NCBI GenBank assembly: GCA_003602575.1
Contig: QQRY01000024.1
Coordinates: forward strand, 1 to 44,124
Reading direction: 5' to 3'
DNA: 44,124 nt
Origin: Candidatus Poseidoniales archaeon
Lineage (GTDB): Archaea > Thermoplasmatota > Poseidoniia > Poseidoniales > Poseidoniaceae
The notes under the pieces are model-generated. The model did no database searches. It saw only the letters and a list, made by a program, of their open reading frames with translations, and was not told where the DNA came from. Both the position numbers and the translations under genes were made by a program. Each line of letters begins with the position of its first letter. The first letter of the stretch is position 1. Positions 34,566 through 43,044 of the stretch are shown piece after piece.

Positions 34566-35410
34566 TATTCCTCCTCCCTAGAACCTGGTACAAGTATTAT
34601 AGTGGCTTCATTCTCAGATTTTTTTATTGGTTTGAAATCAGTTTCTTCATGTGTCGATTCAATGCCTCTCAATCGAGCGAGTTCTGAAAGTCCCGGGAAG
34701 TCTATGGTTGGGCCATCAAATCTTATTTTCTCTTCAAGGTAAATCATTCGATGTACAGTTTGCTTTATACTGGTTAAATCATGAGATATCATCACGATAG
34801 TTTTATTCTGCTCATGACATAAACCATCTAGTAATTTCATAATTGAATTTCGAGCCTCACGGTCTACGCCTACCATGGGTTCATCCATTAATATCAAATC
34901 AGCATCAGAAGCCAGGGCCTTGCCTATAGCCGCACGTTGTCTTTGACCACCTGATAAATGGGTGATTCTAGTATTGGTATATTCTTCAAGCCCAACGATT
35001 TCAATTATTTTTTTAACAGTTAACCTATCCTTTTTCAAAGGATAGAATAAAGATTTTATCTTAAGGGTCCCTAAAGTAATGAATTCTTTCACTGTTATGT
35101 GTACATTTGTAGGTAACTTGGAGGCTGTCTGTGGAACCCATCCAACCTTTCCAGTAATTCCTTTTGAAAGCGGCCACTGATTGTATATTTTGACAGTTCC
35201 AGATTTTGGTTTAAGAACCCCCAGTATCGTCATAATTAGCGTACTTTTCCCGCCACCATTAGGTCCTACGATTCCTACAAACTCACCGCATGCAATTGAA
35301 ATATTAATGTCCTCAATTACTTTGCTACCAGAGCGGAAAACAGACAAATTAGAGACGTTGAGAATTTCTTCTCCACAGTTCCCAATTGACACTGACTGCA
35401 CTGTATCCAT
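34565..35410 (-). CDS. znuC: Zinc/manganese ABC transporter ATPase (ZnuC-like)
   Basis: 281 residues with a full ABC ATPase: Walker A GPNGGGKST, Q-loop VGWVPQTAS, signature LSGGQRQRAAIGKAL, Walker B LILMDEPMVGVD, H-loop MISHDLTS. A short C-terminal extension (about 240-281) is charged. It lies 50 bp downstream of znuA and overlaps znuB, so the operon order is znuA-znuC-znuB. Confidence 0.93.
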   Translation of the reverse strand: MDTVQSVSIGNCGEEILNVSNLSVFRSGSKVIEDINISIACGEFVGIVGPNGGGKSTLIMTILGVLKPKSGTVKIYNQWPLSKGITGKVGWVPQTASKLPTNVHITVKEFITLGTLKIKSLFYPLKKDRLTVKKIIEIVGLEEYTNTRITHLSGGQRQRAAIGKALASDADLILMDEPMVGVDREARNSIMKLLDGLCHEQNKTIVMISHDLTSIKQTVHRMIYLEEKIRFDGPTIDFPGLSELARLRGIESTHEETDFKPIKKSENEATIILVPGSREEE

Positions 35411-35415
35411 TATAC

Positions 35416-35432
35416 CAACCTGATATAGGTTG
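35416..35432. promoter_or_regulatory. Inverted repeat between znuA and znuC
   Basis: CAACCT and AGGTTG are exact 6-bp arms around GATAT, 6 bp before the znuC ATG. An AATAAATAT stretch farther upstream (about 35452-35460) could be a TATA box, so this may be an operator over an internal promoter, or an RNA hairpin that tunes znuCB expression relative to znuA. Confidence 0.35.
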
Positions 35433-35460
35433 ACATAAATGCCTTGTGATATTTATTATC

Positions 35461-38367
35461 TCAAGCAGTACATCCCATACCAATTTTCAGATTTTCAAGA
35501 TTCTTATTCATCATTGTTAGATAAGTATCGCTATCATCTGAAGGAGACATCTCCATAGTGTACAAGTAAAGAACTTGAACTCCAGTGGAATCGACAATAC
35601 TGTCAACTGCACTTCTTTGAGTGTATTCTTCAATATACAAAACAGTTATTTCGTCTTCATTGATCTTTTCAATTACTTCTGCAACATCCGCAACTGAAGG
35701 TTCTCCTTCAGGGTCCAAGCCGTGAACTGTAACGAACTCGATACCATAACGTACTGTTAGGTATGAATATGCATTGTGGTTAGCAGCAACTATGTTACTT
35801 GTACACGCGCTAGAAGGGCCAAATGCGTTGATATATCCTAGGTGGATTCTATCTAGTTCAACCATAAACTCCTGTGCATTTGCAGTGAAAGTTTCATTTC
35901 CTTCTGGGAATTGTTCGATTAGAGCATTAAGAACTAGGCTTGTTTGTGCTTTGAAAGCCACAGGGTCTAACCAGCTGTGCGGGTCATATTCGAATTCTTC
36001 TTCATCTTCGTCTGCTACGATGTTAGATTCGCCATCTGCATCACCATCATCATGTCCAGAATGGTCATCATGATCGTCATGTCCAGAATGGTCATCATGC
36101 CCAGAGTGATCGTCATGGTCATCATGTCCACCTTCACTCATTAGGATGTGTGCTGTGACATGGGATGGCAATGCAAAACCATAGTCGCCCTCGTTCTCAA
36201 CATGAATTGTTAGGAATCCGCGTGTTCCATCATTTGGCTCACCTTCCATCCACAAGTGTCCGGCTGCTTCGCAGTCTGATTGATTTGTATCTTCCATGTT
36301 TTCGTGTGTTTCTGTGTTGTGGCAAATAGGATATTCTTCATGATCGTCATGTCCATGGTGTCCGTGGGCACCGCCACCTTCTTGAGCAACAGGTTCAATA
36401 TCTGTACCAGTTGAATCTTTTAGATAGTGTTGATCACGCTCAAATTCGGTTGGTACATGCTGAGCATAAATTGCCAGGCCAGAAATTCCGGTAGTATCCA
36501 TGTTGAAGGTAGAGTCATCACCAGTACCTACATGAAGTTCGAAACAGGTTCCTGTATCAGCTATGTTTTGTATGGTTTCGCCATCTTCGACAACTGTACA
36601 GTCTCCTTCAATCAAAGATTCTGCGTCACTTTCAAGACTGTGCATTGTGGCTTCATCTGTAGTGTCAGTTGGGATTAATACCAAGCGCATCGATGGGTCG
36701 GCATACGCACCGTTTACCTTTTGCATTGACCAAGTGTGTGAGGCATCGTCCATAGCAAATATTCCTGCCCACTCAAATGCTTCGTCTCCATGGTCATCAT
36801 GTCCGTCGTCTCCGTGGTCATCATGTCCGTCGTCTCCGTGGTCATCATGTCCGTCGTCTCCGTGATCATCATGTCCATCGTCTCCGTGGTCATCATGTCC
36901 GTCGTCTCCGTGGTCATCATGTCCATCGTCTCCGTGGTCATCATGTCCATCGTCTCCGTGGTCACCATGTCCGTGATGGTGATGAGCGTGTCCTCCTAGC
37001 ATTGGAAGTGCAGCAACATCAAAACTGGTAGCATCAGTCGAACTGATTTCAAACTCTACAACATGGTTGCCTTTTTCCAAGTGGAAAACAGCGATTTCGG
37101 TGCCCGCTGGGCATCCAGCAGGGTTTTCGATTACCTTTTCAGGTTCAGCATGGGCATGTCCGTCGTGATCCCCATGGTCATCATGTCCATCATCATCTCC
37201 GTGGTCGTCGTGTCCATCATGGTCATCATGTCCGTCATCTCCGTGGTCGTCGTGTCCATCATCTCCATGGTCGTCGTGGTCGTCATGGTCGTCTTCAGGA
37301 GAAGGAATTGTAGAATCAACAGTGCTGTTTGGAGCCCAAGCAATATGCTCAGCGTCTTCCATGAGTACAAGGTCCATTCCATCATTGCTGTATTCCCAAG
37401 ATTCTACAGAATCATTCCAAACATGTAATTCCCAGTACCATGAGTAATCACTAGGTGCTGTAAATCCTCCAATGGAGTTGGTGTAGTTGCCAATTGAACT
37501 TTCGATGATTTCGTAACTGATACTGTTAGCAGTAAGTCCCATTTGCGTGAAATCATTTGCAGTTGCATTTTCAGGAAGGTTGTCGTGTTCTTCTTCAATC
37601 ACAACGCTTGTGCTATCTGGATAGACAACAACTAGGCTATGATGCATTTCTTCGTGATCTCCATGTTCATCATGTCCATCATGATCATCGTCATGACCAT
37701 CGTGGTCTCCGTGGTCGTCATGGTCATCGTGGTCATGGCCCTGAAGTGATGCAGCATCAGCGCCAGGGAAAGTCAAAGTGTGAACTCCTCTTTCTAAGTG
37801 AATTTCTAGTTCAGACGCTTGTCCTTCATAGCTCATAAGCGTGTTAGAAACTCTTACTCCCTCGTTTAGCTGCTTGCATAGGTCGCTGACTAATAGAGAT
37901 TGGAAATCAGGAGTTGTTTCTCCAGTTGGCATTGTATGGGTGGCATAAGCAGGTGGTGCATCGCTACCCAGTGTAGACAAAGTATCAGCAACCCAAGGCT
38001 CTAGGTCCAATCCGTGATAGAAGAATACATCGCTATTTGCGAGTCTTACAGTGTCTTGTATCGTAGGTGTATAATCGTGTACTGGGATGTTTGATGTACT
38101 CATCATTTCCACATTTGCAGTAGGTCCAACAATTGCCGAGACAAGTTGAGCAACGTGATATGTGGATACCATTATGTTACCATAATCAGGGATTATAGTT
38201 TCATTCGAAGTAATATTTTCTGTATTGTTTCCATCATCCAAATCAATGTCTAAATCACTGATATCTGATATCTCTTCGATTATTGCATCATCTTCTAAGC
38301 AACCAGCAAGGCTGGAAAAAATCATCAACAAGCTTAGTAGAATGGCCCTATGCCAATTAGTCTTCAT
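35461..38367 (-). CDS. znuA: ZnuA-like metal-binding lipoprotein with giant His/Asp-rich insertion
   Basis: 968 residues against about 300 for normal ZnuA. The signal peptide ends in a lipobox-like SSLAGC (C23). The ZnuA N-lobe is visible at about 60-165 (IPVHDYTPTIQDTVRLANSD, FYHGLDLEPWV). The C-lobe is at about 795-968 (DPHSWLDPVAFKAQTS, AANHNAYSYLTVRYG, VLYIEEYTQRSAV), keeping the canonical metal-binding His positions. Between them lie about 630 residues holding several beta-rich segments separated by runs of HDDHGDDG-type repeats and one Cys motif (CHNTETHENM...DCEAAGHLW). The runs could store or scavenge zinc. The gene is leaderless behind a TATA-like TTAAATAG (38388-38395) and divergent from a NikR-like regulator. 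Confidence 0.9.
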   Translation of the reverse strand: MKTNWHRAILLSLLMIFSSLAGCLEDDAIIEEISDISDLDIDLDDGNNTENITSNETIIPDYGNIMVSTYHVAQLVSAIVGPTANVEMMSTSNIPVHDYTPTIQDTVRLANSDVFFYHGLDLEPWVADTLSTLGSDAPPAYATHTMPTGETTPDFQSLLVSDLCKQLNEGVRVSNTLMSYEGQASELEIHLERGVHTLTFPGADAASLQGHDHDDHDDHGDHDGHDDDHDGHDEHGDHEEMHHSLVVVYPDSTSVVIEEEHDNLPENATANDFTQMGLTANSISYEIIESSIGNYTNSIGGFTAPSDYSWYWELHVWNDSVESWEYSNDGMDLVLMEDAEHIAWAPNSTVDSTIPSPEDDHDDHDDHGDDGHDDHGDDGHDDHDGHDDHGDDDGHDDHGDHDGHAHAEPEKVIENPAGCPAGTEIAVFHLEKGNHVVEFEISSTDATSFDVAALPMLGGHAHHHHGHGDHGDDGHDDHGDDGHDDHGDDGHDDHGDDGHDDHGDDGHDDHGDDGHDDHGDDGHDDHGDEAFEWAGIFAMDDASHTWSMQKVNGAYADPSMRLVLIPTDTTDEATMHSLESDAESLIEGDCTVVEDGETIQNIADTGTCFELHVGTGDDSTFNMDTTGISGLAIYAQHVPTEFERDQHYLKDSTGTDIEPVAQEGGGAHGHHGHDDHEEYPICHNTETHENMEDTNQSDCEAAGHLWMEGEPNDGTRGFLTIHVENEGDYGFALPSHVTAHILMSEGGHDDHDDHSGHDDHSGHDDHDDHSGHDDGDADGESNIVADEDEEEFEYDPHSWLDPVAFKAQTSLVLNALIEQFPEGNETFTANAQEFMVELDRIHLGYINAFGPSSACTSNIVAANHNAYSYLTVRYGIEFVTVHGLDPEGEPSVADVAEVIEKINEDEITVLYIEEYTQRSAVDSIVDSTGVQVLYLYTMEMSPSDDSDTYLTMMNKNLENLKIGMGCTA
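36785..36976 (-). repeat. Eight tandem 24-bp repeats within the ZnuA-like gene
   Basis: Eight consecutive 24-bp units, TCTCCGTGGTCATCATGTCC plus GTCG on the plus strand with few substitutions, encode eight copies of an eight-residue D/H/G unit. The near identity at DNA level, including silent positions, points to recent expansion by slippage or unequal crossing-over. Less regular relatives occur around 36050-36130, 37160-37290 and 37650-37740. Confidence 0.9.
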
Positions 38368-38398
38368 GGCTCGTCGATTAATATTAACTATTTAACAG

Positions 38399-38415
38399 AT
38401 GTTAATAATTAACAT
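38399..38415. promoter_or_regulatory. Perfect 17-bp palindrome between znuA and the NikR-like gene
   Basis: ATGTTAAT-A-ATTAACAT is exactly symmetrical. It lies just upstream of the minus-strand TATA-like box of znuA (38388-38395) and upstream of the plus-strand TATA-like TTATTATTATT (about 38421-38431). A second short palindrome TTAATATTAA lies at 38378-38387. The ribbon-helix-helix regulator encoded next door is the obvious candidate binder (inference). Confidence 0.65.
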
Positions 38416-38454
38416 TATAGGAATTATTATTATTGAGTGACTTTTCCAAGTAAT

Positions 38455-38883
38455 ATGAGCCGAATCATATCATTGAGTGTAGACAATGAATTTGCTAATA
38501 TTCTAGATAGTTTAATCGAGAAATCTGGTTATAAGAATCGTAGTAGATTCCTGCGTGATGCTGCATTATATTATGCTGAAATACAACAGAAGGGCGAATT
38601 GTTGAACATGGATGATAATTTAACAGTAGAAGGCCATCTAGTAGTATATTATCAACATGGGAGCGATCAAAAGTTAATGGTTAGTCGTACAGATTCAATA
38701 GAAGTAGCTGCATATCATCACAGCAGAGGAATTGGACATACATGCAATTCATGTGTAGATGTAGTTCACGTCAAAGGAACTGCAGAACATGTCCGTTCAG
38801 TATTCAAACAACTAAAGAATACACCTAATGTCGATAAAGTCTCCTTTGTCAGTTCTCCAATGCGTGAAGAAGATTGTTGTTGA
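38455..38883 (+). CDS. NikR-like metal-responsive ribbon-helix-helix regulator
   Basis: 142 residues from ATG 38455 (a GTG at 38437 is in frame but precedes the likely transcript start). The N-terminal ribbon-helix-helix is RIISLSVDNEFANILDSLIE plus SGYKNRSRFLRDAALYY. The C-terminal ACT-like metal domain resembles NikR: VVYYQHGS, AAYHHSRGIGHTCNSCVDVV and VHVKGTAEHVRSVFKQLK, with His/Cys residues suited to a metal site, and it ends in a Cys pair. The divergent location against a zinc-type ABC operon suggests it senses zinc or a related ion rather than nickel (inference). Confidence 0.85.
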   Translation: MSRIISLSVDNEFANILDSLIEKSGYKNRSRFLRDAALYYAEIQQKGELLNMDDNLTVEGHLVVYYQHGSDQKLMVSRTDSIEVAAYHHSRGIGHTCNSCVDVVHVKGTAEHVRSVFKQLKNTPNVDKVSFVSSPMREEDCC

Positions 38884-38923
38884 ACAGAATTAATATAACC
38901 AATTAAAGTAATTCTTGAGTCTA

Positions 38924-40264
38924 TCAATTATTAGAATTACGTTTTCTATTTCTCCTGTTACGATTATTTTTAGATCTAGGTCTTTGATTATCGTTTCTTT
39001 TCGACACAGAATCTCCTTTGGTATTTTTCTTAGTCTGTCTTTTTTGCTTATTTTTATTGTGATTATTTCTTTTCGATTGATTCTTTTGTTTGATTTTTCC
39101 AGGTTTTTGACCGGGTTTAGGAATTGCACCAGAGAAATGGAATTCATGTTCGACATCAGCATCTATTTCCTGTCCGATTAATTGCTGTATACCGACTAAA
39201 TAACCAGATTCAGATTCATCACAAAAACCGTATGCAATGCCAGAACGCCCAGCTCTAGCAGTTCGCCCTATTCTGTGGACATAACTCTCGGGTTCATTTG
39301 GTAAATCATAATTGAAAACATGTGTTATTCCATCGACATCAATACCTCGGCTAGCAATATCAGTCGCTACCAAAATTGCAATACTACCATCCTTAAATCC
39401 AGCGAGTGCCTTTGTTCTTGCCCCTTGGCTTTTGTTTCCATGTATCGCGGCTGCGTTAATTCTACTTTGGTCAAGTTGTTTTACCAATCTATTTGCACCG
39501 TGCTTAGTCCTTGTAAATACAATTCCGCATCTCACCTTCTCATCTTTGATCAAATTGACCAATAAACGTCTTTTGTCAGCCTTACGAACAAACATAATTT
39601 TTTGCTTAATTCTATCTACAGTGATTTCTTTTGGACTAACATCGATCATAACTGAATTGTTAAGAAAAGACCCTGCTAGGTCAGATATTGATTTTGGCAT
39701 GGTCGCACTGAACAAAAGGTTCTGACGCTTATTTGGAAGTAATTTTAACACTTTTTGAATATCTCTAATGAATCCCATATCTAGCATTCTATCCGCTTCA
39801 TCGAGAACAAAAAATTCAACTTTACCAATGTCTATATGACCTTGGTTAATCAAATCAAGTAATCTACCTGGAGTAGCGACCAGAATATCTATTCCTTTCT
39901 GTAATGCTCTGACTTGAGGATTTTGATTTACACCTCCAAATATAACTTTATGTCTAATGTCTAAATTCTCCCCATAGGCAGAAAAGCGCTCTCCTATCTG
40001 TGCTGCTAACTCTCTAGTTGGAGATAGAATCAAGGCTTTAATGTGCCTTTTTCCATGTGTTTTAGAGCGACTTAATATCTGTAAAACCGGTAATGCAAAT
40101 GCAGCGGTTTTACCAGTGCCTGTTTGGGCCACTCCTAGTACATCTCTTCCTGCAAGAAGAGGAGGTATGGATTGTTCTTGGACAGGAGTTGGATTTGTGT
40201 ATCCTTCTGATTCAACCGCTTCTAAAAGTTTCTTAGATAAGCCTAGGGCTTCAAAATTTTTCAT
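38924..40264 (-). CDS. DEAD-box RNA helicase, RhlE-like
   Basis: 446 residues. All core motifs are present: Q motif (TNPTPVQEQSIPPLLAGRDV), AQTGTGKT, PTRELAAQI, VATPGRLLDL, DEADRML, SATMP, VATDIASRGIDVDGITHV and HRIGRTARAGRSG. The C-terminal ~65 residues are Lys/Arg/Asn-rich and disordered (KQKNQSKRNNHNKNKQKR), a common RNA-binding tail. It is ATP-dependent and likely remodels RNA in ribosome assembly or decay, useful in cold water. Its 3' end is convergent with the NikR-like gene. Confidence 0.95.
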   Translation of the reverse strand: MKNFEALGLSKKLLEAVESEGYTNPTPVQEQSIPPLLAGRDVLGVAQTGTGKTAAFALPVLQILSRSKTHGKRHIKALILSPTRELAAQIGERFSAYGENLDIRHKVIFGGVNQNPQVRALQKGIDILVATPGRLLDLINQGHIDIGKVEFFVLDEADRMLDMGFIRDIQKVLKLLPNKRQNLLFSATMPKSISDLAGSFLNNSVMIDVSPKEITVDRIKQKIMFVRKADKRRLLVNLIKDEKVRCGIVFTRTKHGANRLVKQLDQSRINAAAIHGNKSQGARTKALAGFKDGSIAILVATDIASRGIDVDGITHVFNYDLPNEPESYVHRIGRTARAGRSGIAYGFCDESESGYLVGIQQLIGQEIDADVEHEFHFSGAIPKPGQKPGKIKQKNQSKRNNHNKNKQKRQTKKNTKGDSVSKRNDNQRPRSKNNRNRRNRKRNSNN

Positions 40265-40347
40265 CTTAATTTTCTCCGAGTGATTGAAAGATTACTGATA
40301 ATTCTCTTCCCTAACAAAAGACCGTTCCCCTTCTTACCTTAAACAAG

Positions 40348-40395
40348 ATTGGTAAGTTAAACTGAAACCAGCACCATCTTGACCTTATTACCAAT
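40348..40395. repeat. Inverted repeat in the helicase/cytochrome intergenic region
   Basis: ATTGGTAA (40348-40355) and TTACCAAT (40388-40395) are exact inverted 8-mers; CAAGAT (40344-40349) and ATCTTG (40376-40381) add a competing pairing. The 185-bp gap (40265-40449) has no convincing ORF. It follows the 3' end of the cytochrome b561 gene and precedes the helicase start on the minus strand, so it may be a regulatory or small RNA element, or chance in AT-rich DNA. Confidence 0.3.
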
Positions 40396-40449
40396 TACGG
40401 GAGTGACTCATAAATTACTTGACTAGGCATCAGTAGTTCAGAAACTATA

Positions 40450-41076
40450 TCACTTTTTATCCGAAGAAAAAAATGTTTGAACCTTGTCGTAAATTTTCTC
40501 TTCCACAGATGATATTTTTTGAATTATTTTATTGTCAGTTGGCTTATTTTCTTTCAGTATAGGCACCATTGACGACCAAACTCCTTCACCTTTTAGACGA
40601 GAGTAAATTGCTGCTGCAATATGAACTAAGATTAGCATGTAACTGAGATCAGCTACTGCTCCATGTAAATCTAATACAAAATCGATTATCGTTTGGTCTT
40701 CATCAGGTGTTGCATTTACTGTGTACCCCTGAGAATACAATCCAGCAATCATCAATCCCGTAAGAGGTAGAAGAATAAAGCAAGCATACATCGCTTTATG
40801 TACAGACCGGGCTAAATAGTAATGAACAATATGAACAGGTTCTCTTGCCCCCAAGAAAGTTTTGAAACGTCTCATGTAAGAATATCTTAAAATTACGATT
40901 ATTAGAAAAATACTAGCGAAAATAATTTCGAAAATAAGAAGTTCTTTATCCTCAAGGTCTTCTAATGCATTCACTTGTTTGAATATTCCATAGACATATA
41001 GGACAATAAAACTCCAATGGAAGAATTTAGCGACCCTAGTGTGAGAATTCGTCACAAAACATCGTAATAATCTCAT
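40450..41076 (-). CDS. Cytochrome b561-family membrane protein
   Basis: 208 residues with four or five membrane helices. Residues such as KFFHWSFIVLYVYGIFK, VHIVHYYLARSVHKAMYACF, LTGLMIAGLYSQG and LHGAVADLSYMLILVHIAAA match the prokaryotic cytochrome b561 (PF01292) pattern, with His in helices 1, 2 and 4 able to bind two b haems. It would transfer electrons between a quinol and a partner. It stands alone and is divergent from the CobW gene across 99 bp. Confidence 0.85.
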   Translation of the reverse strand: MRLLRCFVTNSHTRVAKFFHWSFIVLYVYGIFKQVNALEDLEDKELLIFEIIFASIFLIIVILRYSYMRRFKTFLGAREPVHIVHYYLARSVHKAMYACFILLPLTGLMIAGLYSQGYTVNATPDEDQTIIDFVLDLHGAVADLSYMLILVHIAAAIYSRLKGEGVWSSMVPILKENKPTDNKIIQKISSVEEKIYDKVQTFFSSDKK

Positions 41077-41175
41077 TTTATTATCTGTTCGCCAACTTGA
41101 ATAATAATTACAATAAATAAAAATATTAGTTTGCCTTAAATATGGACTCAGACAGGGATTGATGAGGATGATAAA

Positions 41176-42363
41176 ATGGCTAAGAGTAAAGTGAGAAGGA
41201 AAATTCCAGTCACAGTTTTAACAGGATTTCTTGGTTCAGGTAAAACTACGCTATTGAACCACATACTTTCTAGTACAGAACATAAAATGAAATTTGCTGT
41301 AATTGAAAATGAGTTTGGAGATGTTGGGATTGATGAGAATATTTTAGTGGAAAGTTCTGAAGAGAGTGTAATCGAAGTCATGAATGGATGTATATGTTGT
41401 ACTGTAAGGGGTGACTTAACCGAAGTTCTCGACCGATTGTATGATAGAATCCGAAATTTTGATGGAGTATTAATTGAAACGACTGGTCTTGCAGACCCTG
41501 CTCCTGTTGCTCAGACCTTCTTTGTCGATGATAGAGTTTCTGAAAGATACAAATTAGATGGTATAATAACTGTAGTCGATGCTAAACATGCTATCCCTCA
41601 TATTGAGGAAGAAAAGCCAGAAGGAATTGAGAATGAGGCCGTAGAACAACTCGCTTTTGCTGACCGAATCATGTTGAATAAAACCGACCTTGTGAGCGAA
41701 GAAGAGATTGAACAAGTCGAAAAGAAAATCAAATCCATTAATGCTTTTGCTCCTATTTATCGTACACAAAACAGTATTATCGATCCCAAGAGTTTGATAG
41801 ATATAGGCTCGTTTGATTTAGAAAGAACGCTAAAGATGGATCCTGAATTCCTTGATACCGATGCAGAACACGAGCATGACCAAAGAGTTACTTCGATAAG
41901 TTCAAAGTTTGTTGGAGCATTGAATGTCAATAAGTTGGAAAGATGGATTGGCGATTTAATGCAGAATAAAGCAGAAGACTTATTCCGCTACAAGGGTGTT
42001 TTAGCCGTTAAGGGAATGGACGAAAAATATGTATTTCAAGGAGTACATATGCTTTTTTCCGGAGTATTTAGCAAGGAAGTTGCGCCATGGAGAAAGGGTG
42101 AAAAGCGAGAATGTCGATTCGTATTTATCGGCCGTGATTTAGACCATGAAGCTCTTGAGGCAGGTCTAATGGAGTGTAAAGCAGAGGACCTTCGGTTCAA
42201 TGTTGGGGACACGGTTCTTGCTAATGTCGGAGACTTTGTAGAAGGTAAGATTTTGAAATGCTGGGACCAAGGAAATCCATATCGAGTAGAACTCCAAAAT
42301 AAAGAGAGATCCAATGTTTGGGTACCAATAGATAGCGATGAATTTGTTCGTCCTAAGATTTAG
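41176..42363 (+). CDS. COG0523 (CobW/ZNG1-type) metallochaperone GTPase with C-terminal SH3-like extension
   Basis: 395 residues. P-loop GFLGSGKTTLLNH (16-28), IENEFGDVGID switch, the metal-binding CxCC motif in MNGCICCTVRGDL, ETTGLADPAPV, and NKTDLV for guanine. A CobW C-terminal domain (about 235-335) follows. The last ~55 residues (VGDTVLANVGDFVEGKILKC to VPIDSDEFVR) form a small beta-barrel-like module resembling one found on some algal COG0523 proteins. Such GTPases load zinc or cobalt onto client enzymes. It is followed by its usual 2Fe-2S ferredoxin partner and sits near the Znu locus. Confidence 0.92.
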   Translation: MAKSKVRRKIPVTVLTGFLGSGKTTLLNHILSSTEHKMKFAVIENEFGDVGIDENILVESSEESVIEVMNGCICCTVRGDLTEVLDRLYDRIRNFDGVLIETTGLADPAPVAQTFFVDDRVSERYKLDGIITVVDAKHAIPHIEEEKPEGIENEAVEQLAFADRIMLNKTDLVSEEEIEQVEKKIKSINAFAPIYRTQNSIIDPKSLIDIGSFDLERTLKMDPEFLDTDAEHEHDQRVTSISSKFVGALNVNKLERWIGDLMQNKAEDLFRYKGVLAVKGMDEKYVFQGVHMLFSGVFSKEVAPWRKGEKRECRFVFIGRDLDHEALEAGLMECKAEDLRFNVGDTVLANVGDFVEGKILKCWDQGNPYRVELQNKERSNVWVPIDSDEFVRPKI

Positions 42364-42390
42364 ATTATCCTCTAAAATTTAATATCCGGA

Positions 42391-42741
42391 GTGTTTTATT
42401 TGCCCAGCAACGTAATAATTTGCGATGGTTGCTGCTGTGGAAGAGTAGAAAAAGGCCACGACAAGGTCCCTATTGAAGAATTGAAGCAGGCTTGGAAAGA
42501 TAGTGACCTCGAAGGGAGTGATAAGGTGAAACTAACAATTTCAGGTTGCTTAGGACCTTGTAGTATGCACAATGTATCTTTATTGAAAACAGAGCAGGGG
42601 CAGATTTGGTTGGGTAAACTAAGTGAATACGAACACTATCAAGCGCTTGTAGACTGGGCGGTTGAAGTTAGTAAAACGGATGATCAAGTGGAGATTCCTG
42701 AAATATTATTGTCTCATCGATTCGAGCGAAATAGCGTTTGA
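42391..42741 (+). CDS. Thioredoxin-like 2Fe-2S ferredoxin
   Basis: 116 residues. Cys in CDGCCCG (11, 14-16) and SGCLGPC (53, 57) fit the thioredoxin-like 2Fe-2S ferredoxin family often found beside cobW genes (pattern C-x2-CCCGR..EKG, ..LKQAWK, ISGCLGPC..HNV, WLG, Y..LVDWA). The open frame starts with GTG 42391; a TTG at 42400 after CCGGAG is an alternative. The gap to the GTPase gene is 27 bp, so they likely form an operon. It probably handles redox chemistry for the chaperone's client. Confidence 0.85.
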   Translation: MFYLPSNVIICDGCCCGRVEKGHDKVPIEELKQAWKDSDLEGSDKVKLTISGCLGPCSMHNVSLLKTEQGQIWLGKLSEYEHYQALVDWAVEVSKTDDQVEIPEILLSHRFERNSV

Positions 42742-42796
42742 ATTAGGAAATAAAAAAAAACACCGGTTCATAAACCTCCCTTTCCAAATCTAACAC

Positions 42797-43030
42797 ATGG
42801 ACGGAGTTTTGTCAGACACAAAGAGAATGTTTTCAATTACGAGCCTTTTCGGCTATGTTCTTGGATTACTAGGAGTATCGATTATTGCAGTTTCGCAGAT
42901 AGTTACAGCGTTAATACCATTGCTGTTTGCACCATTAGTTTGCATCACATTAGGGCTCTTGTTATACAAGTATCAGCCTGTAAATCAAACAATAAATTTG
43001 AATTCTGAACCAAATCCAACACAAAGATAA
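42797..43030 (+). CDS. Small two-helix membrane protein
   Basis: 77 residues with two hydrophobic helices (about 15-33 and 37-57) and a polar C-terminus (YQPVNQTINLNSEPNPTQR). No family recognised. It ends 14 bases before the convergent hydrolase stop. Confidence 0.55.
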   Translation: MDGVLSDTKRMFSITSLFGYVLGLLGVSIIAVSQIVTALIPLLFAPLVCITLGLLLYKYQPVNQTINLNSEPNPTQR

Positions 43031-43044
43031 TTCGATTTGAAGAA

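Noticed and set aside
36785-36976. Regular short repeats that superficially resemble a CRISPR array
   Set aside because: The 24-bp units are contiguous with no unique spacers and encode a His/Asp repeat in frame within the ZnuA-like gene.
36714-37031. Long open frames in other frames and strand across the same repeats
   Set aside because: They are by-products of the 24-bp periodicity, which keeps all frames free of stops; the ZnuA frame has lobes with real homology on both sides.
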